From: Rubrivivax sp. A210
GTDB lineage: Bacteria; Pseudomonadota; Gammaproteobacteria; Burkholderiales; Burkholderiaceae_C
DNA length: 64,000 nucleotides
Direction of reading: 5' to 3'
NCBI RefSeq assembly: GCF_904426505.1
Contig: NZ_CAJGBN010000001.1
Coordinates: 248,001-312,000, forward strand
Made by a program: the position numbers and the translations under genes. Below are positions 47,853 through 58,010 of this stretch, piece by piece; positions within the stretch are counted from its first letter, which is position 1; every line of letters begins with the position of its first letter. The notes beneath the pieces were generated by a model, which was not told the origin of the DNA, searched no databases, and saw only the letters and a program-made list of their open reading frames with translations.

Positions 47853-47947
47853 TGCCTCATCCACCTCTCTTGCGCCAGCCCGGGATGCTAACGATTGGCC
47901 TGCGGAAGTCGAGGAACTGTGGGTGGCGGGCTGGACAATTGCATTTG

Positions 47948-48008
47948 TTGATACGCCATCGCGCGATATTGGCGAAAACCCCGATCCAACGATGCAATAC
48001 CGTATCAA
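47948..48008 (+). promoter_or_regulatory. Paired inverted 8-mers in the mtlE upstream region, possible regulator site
   Basis: TTGATACG (47948-47955) and CGTATCAA (48001-48008) are perfect inverted copies with 53 bases between their starts, close to five DNA turns, in a notably AT-richer part of the 270-base gap before mtlE. They could be half-sites for the AraC-type regulator encoded at 53846. No clear -35/-10 pair was identified. Confidence 0.35.
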
Positions 48009-48122
48009 ACGTGATCATCCCTGTATCGATGCCCGCACGGCCTGCCGCCTACAGTTGCGCCCGTCGATGCCCGCCATGCATCGCACGCCTGACCCAACAG
48101 AACCCCTGCGAGGAGACACCGC

Positions 48123-49436
48123 ATGACGACACTCAAGGCATCCCTGGTCCTGGCCTTCGGCCTGGCCGCCGGCCTCAGCAACACCCACGCCGCCACCGAG
48201 ATCGTGGTGGCCACCGTCAACAACGGCCACATGATCGAGATGCAGAAGCTGACGCCGCACTTCGAGAAGGCCTTCCCCGACATCAAGGTCAAGTGGGTCA
48301 CGCTGGAAGAGGGCACGCTGCGCTCGCGCGTGACCACCGACATCGCCACCAAGGGCGGCCAGTTCGATGTGATGACCATTGGCATGTACGAGACGCCGAT
48401 CTGGGGCAAGAAGGGCTGGCTCAAGGAGTTGCAGCCGGGCGCCGCCTATGACGTGGACGACCTGCTGCCGGCCATGCGCAACGGCCTGTCGGTGGACGGC
48501 AAGCTCTTTGCCGCGCCCTTCTACGGCGAAAGCTCGATGCTGATGTACCGCAAGGACCTCACCGACAAGGCCGGCGTGAAGTTCGCCGACCGCCCGACCT
48601 GGAACGACGTGCGCGACGCCGCGGCCAAGATCCACGACCCCAAGAACGGCGTCTACGGCATCTGCCTGCGCGGCAAGCCGGGCTGGGGCGACAACATGGC
48701 CTTCCTGTCAACCATGGCCAACAGCTTCGGCGCGCAGTGGTTCGACATGTCGTGGAAGCCCCAGCTCGAGAGCAAGGCCTGGAAGGACGCCGTCACCTTC
48801 TATGTCGACCTGCTCAAGAAGTACGGCCCGCCCGGGTCTTCGGCCAACAGCTTCAACGAGATCCTGGCGCTCTACAACGAGGGCAAGTGCGGCATGTGGA
48901 TCGACGCCACCATCGCCGCGTCCTTCATCACCGATCCCAAGCAGAGCAAGGTGGCCGACAAGGTGGCCTTCGCGCAGGGGCCCTATGCGGTGACGCAGAA
49001 GGGTGCCAACTGGCTGTGGGCCTGGGCGCTGGCCATTCCCGCCGGCACCAAGAACACCGATGCGGCGCAGAAGTTCATCACCTGGGCCACGTCCAAGGAC
49101 TACATCAATCTCGTGGGCAAGGAAAAGGGCTGGGCTTCGGTGCCCACGGGCACGCGCAAGTCGACCTATGCCAACCCCGAGTTCATGAAGGCAGCCCGAT
49201 TCGCCGCCGCCGAGAAGGCCGCCATCGACAGCGCCAATCCGAACGACAGCACCCTGCCCAAGAGCCCGTACGTGGGCGTGCAGTTCGCCGCCATCCCCGA
49301 GTTCCAGGCCATCGGCATTGCCGTGGGCCAGCAGATGAGCTCGGCCCTGGCCGGCAAGACCACGGTGGACGCCGCGCTCAAGGCCTCGCAGACCGCGGCC
49401 GACCGCGAGATGCGCAAGGGCGGATATTACAAATAG
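48123..49436 (+). CDS. mtlE: Polyol ABC transporter substrate-binding protein
   Basis: 437 residues; ATG preceded by GAGGAGA. A signal peptide ends near residue 24 (LAAGLSNTHA). The mature part is a family 1 solute-binding protein with the WVTLEEGTLRSRVTTDIATKGGQFDV and FYGESSMLMYRKDL segments typical of sorbitol/mannitol binders (MtlE/SmoE). It captures mannitol, sorbitol or arabitol in the periplasm. It opens an operon of the order E-F-G-K-D-R-Y, close to the mtlEFGKDYZ order in Pseudomonas, which is why I use mtl symbols. Confidence 0.92.
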   Translation: MTTLKASLVLAFGLAAGLSNTHAATEIVVATVNNGHMIEMQKLTPHFEKAFPDIKVKWVTLEEGTLRSRVTTDIATKGGQFDVMTIGMYETPIWGKKGWLKELQPGAAYDVDDLLPAMRNGLSVDGKLFAAPFYGESSMLMYRKDLTDKAGVKFADRPTWNDVRDAAAKIHDPKNGVYGICLRGKPGWGDNMAFLSTMANSFGAQWFDMSWKPQLESKAWKDAVTFYVDLLKKYGPPGSSANSFNEILALYNEGKCGMWIDATIAASFITDPKQSKVADKVAFAQGPYAVTQKGANWLWAWALAIPAGTKNTDAAQKFITWATSKDYINLVGKEKGWASVPTGTRKSTYANPEFMKAARFAAAEKAAIDSANPNDSTLPKSPYVGVQFAAIPEFQAIGIAVGQQMSSALAGKTTVDAALKASQTAADREMRKGGYYK

Positions 49437-49512
49437 CCCCCCGAAGCGCCTGCGGCGCCTCCCCTCAAGGGGGGCGCCGCCAGCGGCCCGGCTATGCCGG
49501 TTCCGCGGCGGC
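49437..49512. repeat. Intergenic GC-rich palindromic repeat between mtlE and mtlF
   Basis: The segment contains a strong hairpin, GGCGCCTCCCC-TCAA-GGGGGGCGCC, followed by GCCCGGCTATGCCGG-type dyads. From memory this closely resembles a family of intergenic repeats common in Burkholderiales genomes. Placed between a binding-protein gene and its permease, it may terminate part of the transcripts or protect the mtlE mRNA 3' end. Confidence 0.6.
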
Positions 49513-49589
49513 CGCTTGATGGGCCGTGGCGGTCGGCGAATCTCCGCGGCGACCGAATGAATCGACCGTGCTCTTGACGGGAGTCTGCA

Positions 49590-50447
49590 ATGACCCGACT
49601 GCTGCCCAGGGCGCTGATGGCGCCGGCCGTGGTGACGCTCTTCCTCTGGATGATCGTGCCGCTGCTGATGACGCTGTACTTCTCGGCCGTGCGCTACAAC
49701 CTGATGCAACCCGGCGACAAGGAATTCATAGGCCTCGCCAACTTCGAATACTTCGTCACCGACCCCGACTTCGGCCCCTCGGTGACCAACACGCTGATGC
49801 TGCTGAGCGCGGTGATCGGCATCACCGTGGTGCTGGGCGTGGGCCTGGCGCTGCTGGTGAACGAACCCTTTCCCGGCCGCGGCCTCGTGCGCGTGCTCTT
49901 GATCTCGCCCTTCTTCGTGATGCCCACGGCCAATGCGCTGCTGTGGAAGCACATGATGATGAACCCGGTCTACGGCGTGCTGGCCCAGGTGGCCATCTTC
50001 TTCGGCACCACGCCGGTGGACTGGCTCACCGACCACCCGCTGTTCAGCGTGATCCTGATGGTGGCCTGGCAGTGGCTGCCATTTGCCTGCCTGATCTTCA
50101 TCACCAGCCTGCAAAGCCTGGACCGCGACCAGATGGAGGCCGCCGGCATGGACGGCGCCAATGCGCTGCAGAAGTTCTGGTTCCTCACCCTGCCCCACCT
50201 GGGCCGGCCCATCGCGGTGGTGGTGATGATCGAGATGATCTTCCTGATGAGCGTGTTCGCCGAGATCTTCACCACCACGGGCGGCGGCCCGGGCAACGAG
50301 AGCACCAACGTCGCCTTCCTGATCTTCAAGCAGGCGCTGATGAATTTCGATGTCGGCGTGGCCTCGGCCGGCGCCCTCTTCGCGGTGGTGCTGGCCAATA
50401 TCGCCGCCATCTTCCTGATCCGCATGATCGGCAAGAACCTGGACTGA
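49590..50447 (+). CDS. mtlF: Polyol ABC transporter permease, first subunit
   Basis: 285 residues with six likely membrane helices starting MTRLLPRALMAPAVVTLFLW, and the EAA loop QMEAAGMDGANALQKFWFLTLP that docks to the ATPase. GGGAG precedes the ATG. It is a CUT1-family permease working with MtlG. A 153-base gap with a palindromic repeat separates it from mtlE; mtlG follows after 10 bases. Confidence 0.92.
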   Translation: MTRLLPRALMAPAVVTLFLWMIVPLLMTLYFSAVRYNLMQPGDKEFIGLANFEYFVTDPDFGPSVTNTLMLLSAVIGITVVLGVGLALLVNEPFPGRGLVRVLLISPFFVMPTANALLWKHMMMNPVYGVLAQVAIFFGTTPVDWLTDHPLFSVILMVAWQWLPFACLIFITSLQSLDRDQMEAAGMDGANALQKFWFLTLPHLGRPIAVVVMIEMIFLMSVFAEIFTTTGGGPGNESTNVAFLIFKQALMNFDVGVASAGALFAVVLANIAAIFLIRMIGKNLD

Positions 50448-50457
50448 GAGGCGCAAG

Positions 50458-51273
50458 ATGAAGCACTTCGCATTGATGCTGCGCACCGTGGCCGCCTGGT
50501 CCATCACGCTGCTGGTGGTGTTCCCGCTGATCTGGCTGGTGCTCACGGCCTTCAAGACCGAGCAGCAGGCCATCGCGATACCGCCGCAGCTCTTCTTCAC
50601 GCCCACGCTGGAGAGCTTTGCCGAGGTCAACCTGCGCAGCGACTACCTGCTGTTCGCGCGCAATTCGGTCATCACCAGCTTCGTCTCCACGCTGCTGGGC
50701 CTGGCCATCGCGGCGCCGGCCGCCTATTCGATGGCCTTCTTTGCCACGCGCAAGACACGCGACATCCTGATGTGGATGCTGTCGACCAAGATGATGCCGG
50801 CCGTCGGCGCCCTGGTGCCGGTTTACGTGATGGCCCAGACCGCCGGCCTGCTGGATTCGCTCACCGCGCTCATCATCGTCTTCACGCTGAGCAACCTGCC
50901 CATCATGGTGTGGATGCTTTATTCCGGCTTCAAGGACATCCCGGCCGACATCCTGGAAGCCGCGCGCATGGACGGCGCCAATGTCTGGGGCGAGTTCCTG
51001 CATGTGATACGCCCGCTGGCCATGGGCACGCTGGCCTCCACCGGCCTGCTGTGCCTGGTGATGAGCTGGAACGAGGCCTTCTGGTCGCTCAACCTCAGTT
51101 CGGCCAAGGCCGGCACGCTGGCGACGCTGATCGGCTCCTACTCCAGCCCCGAAGGCCTGTTCTGGGCCAAGCTGTCGGCCGCCTCGCTGATGGCCATCGC
51201 GCCCATCGTCGTGGTCGGCTGGTTCAGCCAGAAGCAGCTCGTGCAAGGCCTGACCTTCGGCGCCGTCAAATGA
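50458..51273 (+). CDS. mtlG: Polyol ABC transporter permease, second subunit
   Basis: 271 residues, six likely membrane helices, EAA loop DILEAARMDGANVWGEFLHVI. The C-terminus QKQLVQGLTFGAVK is the usual ending for MalG-type permeases. GAGAGG precedes the ATG by 7 bases. It pairs with MtlF in the inner membrane and is followed after 42 bases by the ATPase gene. Confidence 0.92.
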   Translation: MKHFALMLRTVAAWSITLLVVFPLIWLVLTAFKTEQQAIAIPPQLFFTPTLESFAEVNLRSDYLLFARNSVITSFVSTLLGLAIAAPAAYSMAFFATRKTRDILMWMLSTKMMPAVGALVPVYVMAQTAGLLDSLTALIIVFTLSNLPIMVWMLYSGFKDIPADILEAARMDGANVWGEFLHVIRPLAMGTLASTGLLCLVMSWNEAFWSLNLSSAKAGTLATLIGSYSSPEGLFWAKLSAASLMAIAPIVVVGWFSQKQLVQGLTFGAVK

Positions 51274-51315
51274 CCCGCCCCCGCAGCGCCTCATAAACTG
51301 ACCAGGAGCAAGCAC

Positions 51316-52380
<1,065 letters not shown>

Positions 52381-52402
52381 ATCCAGCCCCGAGGAACCAC
52401 GC

Positions 52403-53818
52403 ATGAGCAGCTTTCAAAACCCGCCCCTGGTGATGCTGCACCTGGGCCTGGGCTCCTTCCACCGCGCCCACCAGGCCGTCTACCAGCAGGCCCTGCACGA
52501 CGCCGGCGACATGCGCTGGGTGCTGGCCGGCGGCAACATCCGCGCCGACATGGCCGAGACGATGGCCGCCCTGCAGGCCAGCGGCGGCGCCTACACGCTG
52601 GAGACCGTGAGCCCGGCGCTGGAGCGCCGCTACCAGCGCATCACCGCCATCCGCCACATCGTGCCGCACGATGCGGCGCTGTCGGGCCTGATCGCCGTCG
52701 GTGCCGACCCGGCCACGCGCATCGTCTCCTACACCGTCACCGAGGCCGGCTACTACCTCGATGCCGCCAACAAGCTCGACCTCGACTTCCCCGACCTTGC
52801 CGCCGACCTCGAGGCCGCCCGCGCCGGCCGGCCCCACCCGTACACGCCCACGATCTACGGCGCGCTCACCGCCATCCTGCGCGCCCGCCGCGCCGCCGGT
52901 GCCGGCCCGCTGACGCTGTTGAACTGCGACAACCTGCGCCACAACGGCGACCGCTCGCGCGGCGGCCTGCTGCAGTTCATCGAACTGGCCGGCGACACCG
53001 AACTGCGGGCCTGGGTGCAGGCAAACACGACCAGCCCCAATGCCATGGTCGACCGCATCACGCCCCGCCCCACGGCCGAGGTGCGCGCCCGCGTGCTGGC
53101 CGCCACCGGCACGGACGACCCGGCGGCACTGATGGGCGAAAGCTTCATCCAGTGGGTCATCGAAGACCGCTTCGCCGCCGGCCGCCCGGCCTGGGAGACC
53201 GTGGGCGTGCAAATGGTCGATTCGGTCGACGCCTACGAGGAAGCCAAGATCCGCCTGCTCAACGCGCCGCACAGCGGCATCGCCTGGGCCGGCACCCTGG
53301 TCGGCACCACCTACATCCACGAGGGCACGCAGAACCCGGTGATAAGGCGCATGGCCCACGACTACGTCACCGATGACGTCATTCCCGTGCTGAGCCCCAG
53401 CCCCATAGCCCTGGCGGCCTACCGCGACGTCGTGCTCGACCGCTTCGGCAACCCGGCCATCGCCGACACCAACCAGCGCGTCGCGATGGACGGCTTCAGC
53501 AAGATTCCCGGCTTCATCGCCCCCACTTTCCACGAGCGCCTGGCGCGCAACGAGAGCATCGCCAGCGTGGCCATGCTGCCGGCCCTGTTCCTGGCCTATC
53601 TGCAGCGCTGGCACCGTGGCCAGATTCCCTACGCCTACCAAGACCAGGCCATGGACCCGGCCGTGGCCCACGCCATTTGCGCCAGTGCCGACCCCGTGGC
53701 CGCGCTCTGCGACTGCGTGCCGCTGTGGGGCCGGCTGGCCGGCGACGCGCGCCTGGTGGGCGCGCTGCGCGACGCCGCGGCCCGCGTCGAACGCTTCGTG
53801 CAGGACCACAAGGCGTGA
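52403..53818 (+). CDS. mtlD: Polyol 2-dehydrogenase of the long-chain family (mannitol/arabinitol)
   Basis: 471 residues from the ATG at 52403, which has GAGGAA before it. The N-terminal nucleotide-binding segment LHLGLGSFHRAHQAVY and the catalytic region WVIEDRFAAGRPAWE plus VQMVDSVDAYEEAKIRLLNAPHSGIAWAG (catalytic Lys in EEAKIRLLN) mark the polyol-specific long-chain dehydrogenases. They oxidise D-mannitol to fructose or D-arabinitol to D-xylulose with NAD. The xylulokinase gene in the same operon favours a use that includes arabinitol. No fructokinase gene is present here. Confidence 0.93.
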   Translation: MSSFQNPPLVMLHLGLGSFHRAHQAVYQQALHDAGDMRWVLAGGNIRADMAETMAALQASGGAYTLETVSPALERRYQRITAIRHIVPHDAALSGLIAVGADPATRIVSYTVTEAGYYLDAANKLDLDFPDLAADLEAARAGRPHPYTPTIYGALTAILRARRAAGAGPLTLLNCDNLRHNGDRSRGGLLQFIELAGDTELRAWVQANTTSPNAMVDRITPRPTAEVRARVLAATGTDDPAALMGESFIQWVIEDRFAAGRPAWETVGVQMVDSVDAYEEAKIRLLNAPHSGIAWAGTLVGTTYIHEGTQNPVIRRMAHDYVTDDVIPVLSPSPIALAAYRDVVLDRFGNPAIADTNQRVAMDGFSKIPGFIAPTFHERLARNESIASVAMLPALFLAYLQRWHRGQIPYAYQDQAMDPAVAHAICASADPVAALCDCVPLWGRLAGDARLVGALRDAAARVERFVQDHKA

Positions 53819-53845
53819 ACACCGCCCCCCGTTGAGTTGAACACC

Positions 53846-54790
53846 ATGCCGGCACGAGGCCCATCCCACCCTCGCCTGCGCCAGCGCCAGCCCGAGCTGG
53901 AGCGCGACCACACGCGCAACCCGGCCCTGGGCTACGAGGCGCCTGAGGACAGCGGCGTCATCCGCTGCCTGGCGCACGGTTTCCCGACGCCGCTGGCGCG
54001 CTGGCACCACCACGACGAGTTCGAGCTGCACCTCATCGTCGCCACCTCGGGCAAGGCCTTCGTCGGCGACTGGATAGGCCCCTTCGAGCCCGGCCACCTG
54101 GTGCTGACCGGGCCGCGCCTGCCGCACAACTGGGTCTCGATGGACGTGCCCGAGGGCGGCGTCGCGCTGCGCGACCTGGTCATCCAGTTCCCGCTGGCGC
54201 CCATTGCCGCCGCAGCCGAGAGCCTGCCCGAGCTGGCCGAGCTGCGGCCGCTGCTCGAGCGTGCGCGCCATGGCGTCGAGTTCTTCGGCATGGCCGATCG
54301 AGCGCAAACGCAGTGGCAGCGTGTCAAGCAGGCGCGCGGCCTGCGGCGGCTGGCCGCCTTTGCCGACTACATGGCCGATCTGGCGGCCTGCACCGATTAC
54401 CGCATGCTCTCGGCCGTGCAGATGCAGGCCGATGACGACGACGCCGGCCTCGACCAGATCAACCCCATCGTCAACCGCCTGATGGCCGATGTCTCGCAAC
54501 CCCTGGTGGCGGCCGAGGTGGCGGCCGAACTGGGCATGAGCGAAAGCCGCTTTTCGCGCTTCTTCCGCCGCACCACGGGCAACAACTTCACCGATTTCGT
54601 CAACCGCGTGCGCATCAACCGCGCCTGCCAGCTGCTGATGGAGTCCGACCGCAAGGTGGGCGACATCTGCTACGAGGTCGGCTTCAACAACCTGGCCAAC
54701 TTCAACCGGCGCTTCCTCGAGATCAAGGGAATCACGCCGACCGAGTTCCGCCGCCAGGCCGAGAGCCGCTTCGCCGGTTCACAGGCCTGA
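53846..54790 (+). CDS. mtlR: AraC-family regulator of polyol genes
   Basis: 314 residues from the ATG at 53846 (a TTG 9 bases earlier is possible). The N-terminal cupin-like part has FPTPLARWHHHDEFELHLI and GPFEPGHLVLTGPRLPHNW. The C-terminal DNA-binding half shows two helix-turn-helix units, VAAELGMSESRFSRFFRR and ICYEVGFNNLANFNRRF, ending KGITPTEFRRQ. It lies inside the operon, 27 bases after mtlD and 19 before the kinase, so it probably activates its own operon in response to a polyol. Confidence 0.9.
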   Translation: MPARGPSHPRLRQRQPELERDHTRNPALGYEAPEDSGVIRCLAHGFPTPLARWHHHDEFELHLIVATSGKAFVGDWIGPFEPGHLVLTGPRLPHNWVSMDVPEGGVALRDLVIQFPLAPIAAAAESLPELAELRPLLERARHGVEFFGMADRAQTQWQRVKQARGLRRLAAFADYMADLAACTDYRMLSAVQMQADDDDAGLDQINPIVNRLMADVSQPLVAAEVAAELGMSESRFSRFFRRTTGNNFTDFVNRVRINRACQLLMESDRKVGDICYEVGFNNLANFNRRFLEIKGITPTEFRRQAESRFAGSQA

Positions 54791-54809
54791 ACCCGCACCC
54801 GGGCCCACC

Positions 54810-56321
54810 ATGTACCTCGGCCTCGACCTCGGCACCTCCGAACTCAAGGCGCTGCTGCTGGATGAGCAGCACCGCATCGTCGCCACCGCCGGCGAGGCGC
54901 TCACGCTGCAACGCCCACAGCCGCTGTGGAGCGAGCAGCACCCGGCCGACTGGTGGGCCGCCTGCGACCGCGCGCTGCAGCGCCTGGCCGCCGCCCAGCC
55001 GACGGCGATGGCGCGGGTGCGCGCGCTGGGCCTTTCGGGCCAGATGCACGGCGCGGTGCTGGTGGACGCCGCCGATGCCGTGCTGCGCCCGGCCATCCTC
55101 TGGAACGACGGCCGCAGCGGCGACGAATGCGCCGAACTCGAACGGCGCGTGCCGCGCCTGCACCAGATCGCCGGCAACCTTGCCATGCCCGGCTTCACCG
55201 CACCCAAGCTGCTGTGGGTGGCCAAACACGAGCCCGAAGTCTTCGCCCGCGTCGACGGCGTGCTGCTGCCCAAGGACTGGCTGCGCCTGCAGCTGTGCGG
55301 CGAGCGCATCGCCGAGATGAGCGACGCCGCCGGTACGCTGTGGCTGGACGTGGCGGCGCGGCGCTGGAGCCCCGAGCTGCTGGCCGCCTGCAGTCTGAAC
55401 GAGGCGCAAATGCCGCGCCTGGTGGAAGGCAGCGAAGCCGCCGGCCGCCTGAAGCCCGAGCTGGCAAAGCGCTGGGGCCTCCCTGCCGAGGTGCTGATTG
55501 CCGGCGGCGGCGGCGACAACGCGGCCAGCGCGGTGGGCATGGGCGTGGTGCGGCCGGGCGAAGGCTTTGTGTCCCTCGGCACCTCGGGCGTGATCTTCCT
55601 CGCCGGCGCCGCCTTCCAGCCCAACCCGGCTGAGGCCGTACATGCCTTCTGCCACGCCCTGCCCGGCCGCTGGCACCAGATGAGCGTGATGCTCAGCGCC
55701 GCCAACAGCCTGCGCTGGGTGACGCAGTTGCTGGGCCAGCCCGACGAGGCCGCGCTGCTGGCCCAGGTGGCCACGCTCAGCGATGATCAACGCGCCCGTG
55801 CGCCGCTCTTCCTGCCCTATCTGAGCGGCGAGCGCACACCGCACAACAACCCGCACGCCCAGGGCGTGTTCTTCGGCCTGACGGGCGACCACGGCGCGGC
55901 GGTGCTCGGCTACGCGGTGATCGAGGGCGTGTCATTGGCCCTGCTCGACGGTTGGCTGGCCCTGCGCCAGGCGGCGGGCAATCAACCCCTGGAGGCGGTG
56001 GCAGCGCTGTCGCTGGTAGGCGGCGGCGCCCGCAGCGCGCTGTGGGCCCAGTTGCTGGCCGACGTGCTGCAGGTGCCCTTGCACACCCACACCGGCAGCG
56101 AGGCCGGCGGCGCCCTCGGCGCGGCCCGGCTGGCCTGGCTGGCCGATCTGGGCGAGCAGGGCGTGGCCGAAGTTGCCGCCATCGCCCGGGTCTGCCTGGC
56201 ACCGCCCATCGCGCAGCGCTTCGAGCCCTCAAGCACCGCGCTGGCCATGCTCGAGGTCCGCCATGCCCGCTTCCGGGCGCTGTACAAGGCCGTCGACGGG
56301 CAGTTCGAGGCGGCTGCCTAG
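54810..56321 (+). CDS. xylB: Xylulokinase
   Basis: 503 residues, a FGGY-family sugar kinase. The first phosphate motif is YLGLDLGTSELKALLLDE; the QMHGAVLVD segment and WNDGRSGDE are typical of xylulokinases; the later adenosine/phosphate motif is LSLVGGGARSALWAQLLADV. It phosphorylates D-xylulose to xylulose 5-phosphate, giving entry to the pentose phosphate pathway for arabinitol-derived xylulose. It ends the polyol operon, as mtlY does in Pseudomonas. A 184-base gap follows. Confidence 0.93.
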   Translation: MYLGLDLGTSELKALLLDEQHRIVATAGEALTLQRPQPLWSEQHPADWWAACDRALQRLAAAQPTAMARVRALGLSGQMHGAVLVDAADAVLRPAILWNDGRSGDECAELERRVPRLHQIAGNLAMPGFTAPKLLWVAKHEPEVFARVDGVLLPKDWLRLQLCGERIAEMSDAAGTLWLDVAARRWSPELLAACSLNEAQMPRLVEGSEAAGRLKPELAKRWGLPAEVLIAGGGGDNAASAVGMGVVRPGEGFVSLGTSGVIFLAGAAFQPNPAEAVHAFCHALPGRWHQMSVMLSAANSLRWVTQLLGQPDEAALLAQVATLSDDQRARAPLFLPYLSGERTPHNNPHAQGVFFGLTGDHGAAVLGYAVIEGVSLALLDGWLALRQAAGNQPLEAVAALSLVGGGARSALWAQLLADVLQVPLHTHTGSEAGGALGAARLAWLADLGEQGVAEVAAIARVCLAPPIAQRFEPSSTALAMLEVRHARFRALYKAVDGQFEAAA

Positions 56322-56505
56322 CCCGACTTTTCCCTTCGAGCCCCGCACGCACGCCAAGTCGTTGATCTCGCTCGTGAGGAGCCAAGCGGCCCTCACTGCA
56401 GCACAAGCGCGGTGGCCTGGCTTTTCATGAATCGAGCGGCAGGGCCCGCCCCCCCACGCGGCGCCGCTACGATGCGCCCGCGCTCCAAGCCCGCCTGATC
56501 TGACG

Positions 56506-56622
56506 ATGTCCGCCACCGCCCTCCTCACCGAAGCCACGGCCCGGCTCCGCCGCCAGGCCGAGGCCTTGACCCGCTTTGCGGCCCGCGGCCGTTTCGACGA
56601 CGATGGGCAGCCATGGGACTGA
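56506..56622 (+). CDS. Possible 38-aa leader-type ORF overlapping the histidine kinase gene
   Basis: ATG at 56506 to TGA at 56622, overlapping the kinase start by 10 bases. The peptide MSATALLTEATARLRRQAE continues LTRFAARGRFDDDGQPWD and looks like a helical, coding-biased segment. No strong ribosome site is seen before it, but the kinase gene also lacks one, so coupled translation through this ORF is possible. It has no Cys, so it is not a lanthipeptide-type substrate for the LanC-like protein downstream. Could be chance. Confidence 0.35.
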   Translation: MSATALLTEATARLRRQAEALTRFAARGRFDDDGQPWD

Positions 56623-58010
56623 AGGCCAGGATCAACCTCATCGTCGGCGCGCTGACCCTGCTCTTCGTCGTCGCGCTGCTGGCGATGCAGATGCGCGAGA
56701 TGCGCGACTCGGTACACGAGGAAGTGGTGGCCGCCAACCGCGTTGCCGGGCAGCTGCTCAATCGCGCCGTCTGGGTCTACGCCTCGCGCGGCACGGTGGC
56801 GGTACGCGAGTTGCTGCAGGACCTGGGCCGCGTGCGCTCCAACGACATCACGCTGCTGAACAGCGCCGACGACGTGCTCTACCGCTCGCCCCCCTCGCCC
56901 TACAAGGCCGGCCGCGATGCCCCGGCCTGGTTCGGCTGGCTGCTGGCGCCGGTGCCCAGCGTGCAGGCCATCGCCCTGCCCGACGGCCGGCTCGAGGTGC
57001 GCGCCGACGCCTCGCGCGCCCTGCTCGACGCCTGGGACGACTTCAGCCGCATCGCCCTCGTCGCCCTCGTGCTGCTGGCGGTGGTGAACATGCTGGTGCT
57101 GGGGCTGGTGGGGCGCGCCGTGCGGCCCTTTGGCGAGATCGTGGCCGCGCTCAACCGGCTCGATGCCGGACGCCTGGATGTGGCCCTGCCGCCGCTGGCC
57201 GGCAGCGAGGCCGCGGCCCTGGGCGCCGCCTTCAACCGCATGGTGGCGCGGCTGCAGCAAGGCCTCGAGACCGAACGCCGCGCCGCACGCGCCGAGAGCG
57301 AACTGTCCGACAAGCGCGAGCTGGCGCGCTGGGTCGACCACCACGTCGAGCAGGAACGGCGCCTGATCGCACGCGAGCTGCACGACGAGCTGGGCCAATC
57401 GGTCACCGCCATGCGCAGCATCGCCCTGTCCATCGCCCAGCGCGAGCCGCCGCAGGATGCCCAGACGGTGCAGGCGGCGCGCCTCATCGCCGACGAGGCC
57501 TCGCGCCTGTACGACGCGATGCACGGCCTGATCCCGCGCCTGGCACCGTTGGTGCTGGATGCCCTGGGCCTGGAAGAGGCCCTGCATGACCTCGCCGAGA
57601 GCACCCGCCGCAGCCAGCCCGCGGTGCAGATAGTGACGACGATAGAGCTGGCCGCGGCGGCCCTGTCGCCCGATACCGCGCTGGCCCTCTACCGCTGCGC
57701 CCAGGAAGGCATCACCAATGCACTGCGCCACGGCCAGCCCAGGCGCATCCACCTGCGCGTGCAGGTGGCCGATGCCGAGGTGGCGCTGGATCTGGTCGAC
57801 GACGGCCGCGGCCTGCCCGACCCGGCGCCGCGCCACCCCGCCCAGGCCGGCGGCTCACCGGGCCACCACGGACTGCGCTGGATGGCCGAGCGGGCCGCCG
57901 GCCTGGGCGGCAGCCTCAGCGTGCAGGCGGCCGTGCCAGCCGGCGTACACCTCAGGCTCGCCCTGCCGCTGCACGGGGCGGCGGACATCGAAGAAGGGGC
58001 CGGCCCATGA
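56613..58010 (+). CDS. Sensor histidine kinase, NarX/UhpB type
   Basis: 465 residues. Membrane helices lie at about residues 8-25 and 146-167, framing a ~120-residue periplasmic sensor with no motif I recognise. A HAMP linker follows (168-220). The HisKA_3 dimerisation domain has the phospho-acceptor His257 in ARELHDELGQSVTAMR, and the ATPase domain shows CAQEGITNALRHG and DDGRGLPDP plus GHHGLRWMAERAAGLGGSL. It overlaps the response-regulator gene by 4 bases. The signal is unknown; the operon also encodes a LanC-like protein. Confidence 0.93.
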   Translation: MGLKARINLIVGALTLLFVVALLAMQMREMRDSVHEEVVAANRVAGQLLNRAVWVYASRGTVAVRELLQDLGRVRSNDITLLNSADDVLYRSPPSPYKAGRDAPAWFGWLLAPVPSVQAIALPDGRLEVRADASRALLDAWDDFSRIALVALVLLAVVNMLVLGLVGRAVRPFGEIVAALNRLDAGRLDVALPPLAGSEAAALGAAFNRMVARLQQGLETERRAARAESELSDKRELARWVDHHVEQERRLIARELHDELGQSVTAMRSIALSIAQREPPQDAQTVQAARLIADEASRLYDAMHGLIPRLAPLVLDALGLEEALHDLAESTRRSQPAVQIVTTIELAAAALSPDTALALYRCAQEGITNALRHGQPRRIHLRVQVADAEVALDLVDDGRGLPDPAPRHPAQAGGSPGHHGLRWMAERAAGLGGSLSVQAAVPAGVHLRLALPLHGAADIEEGAGP

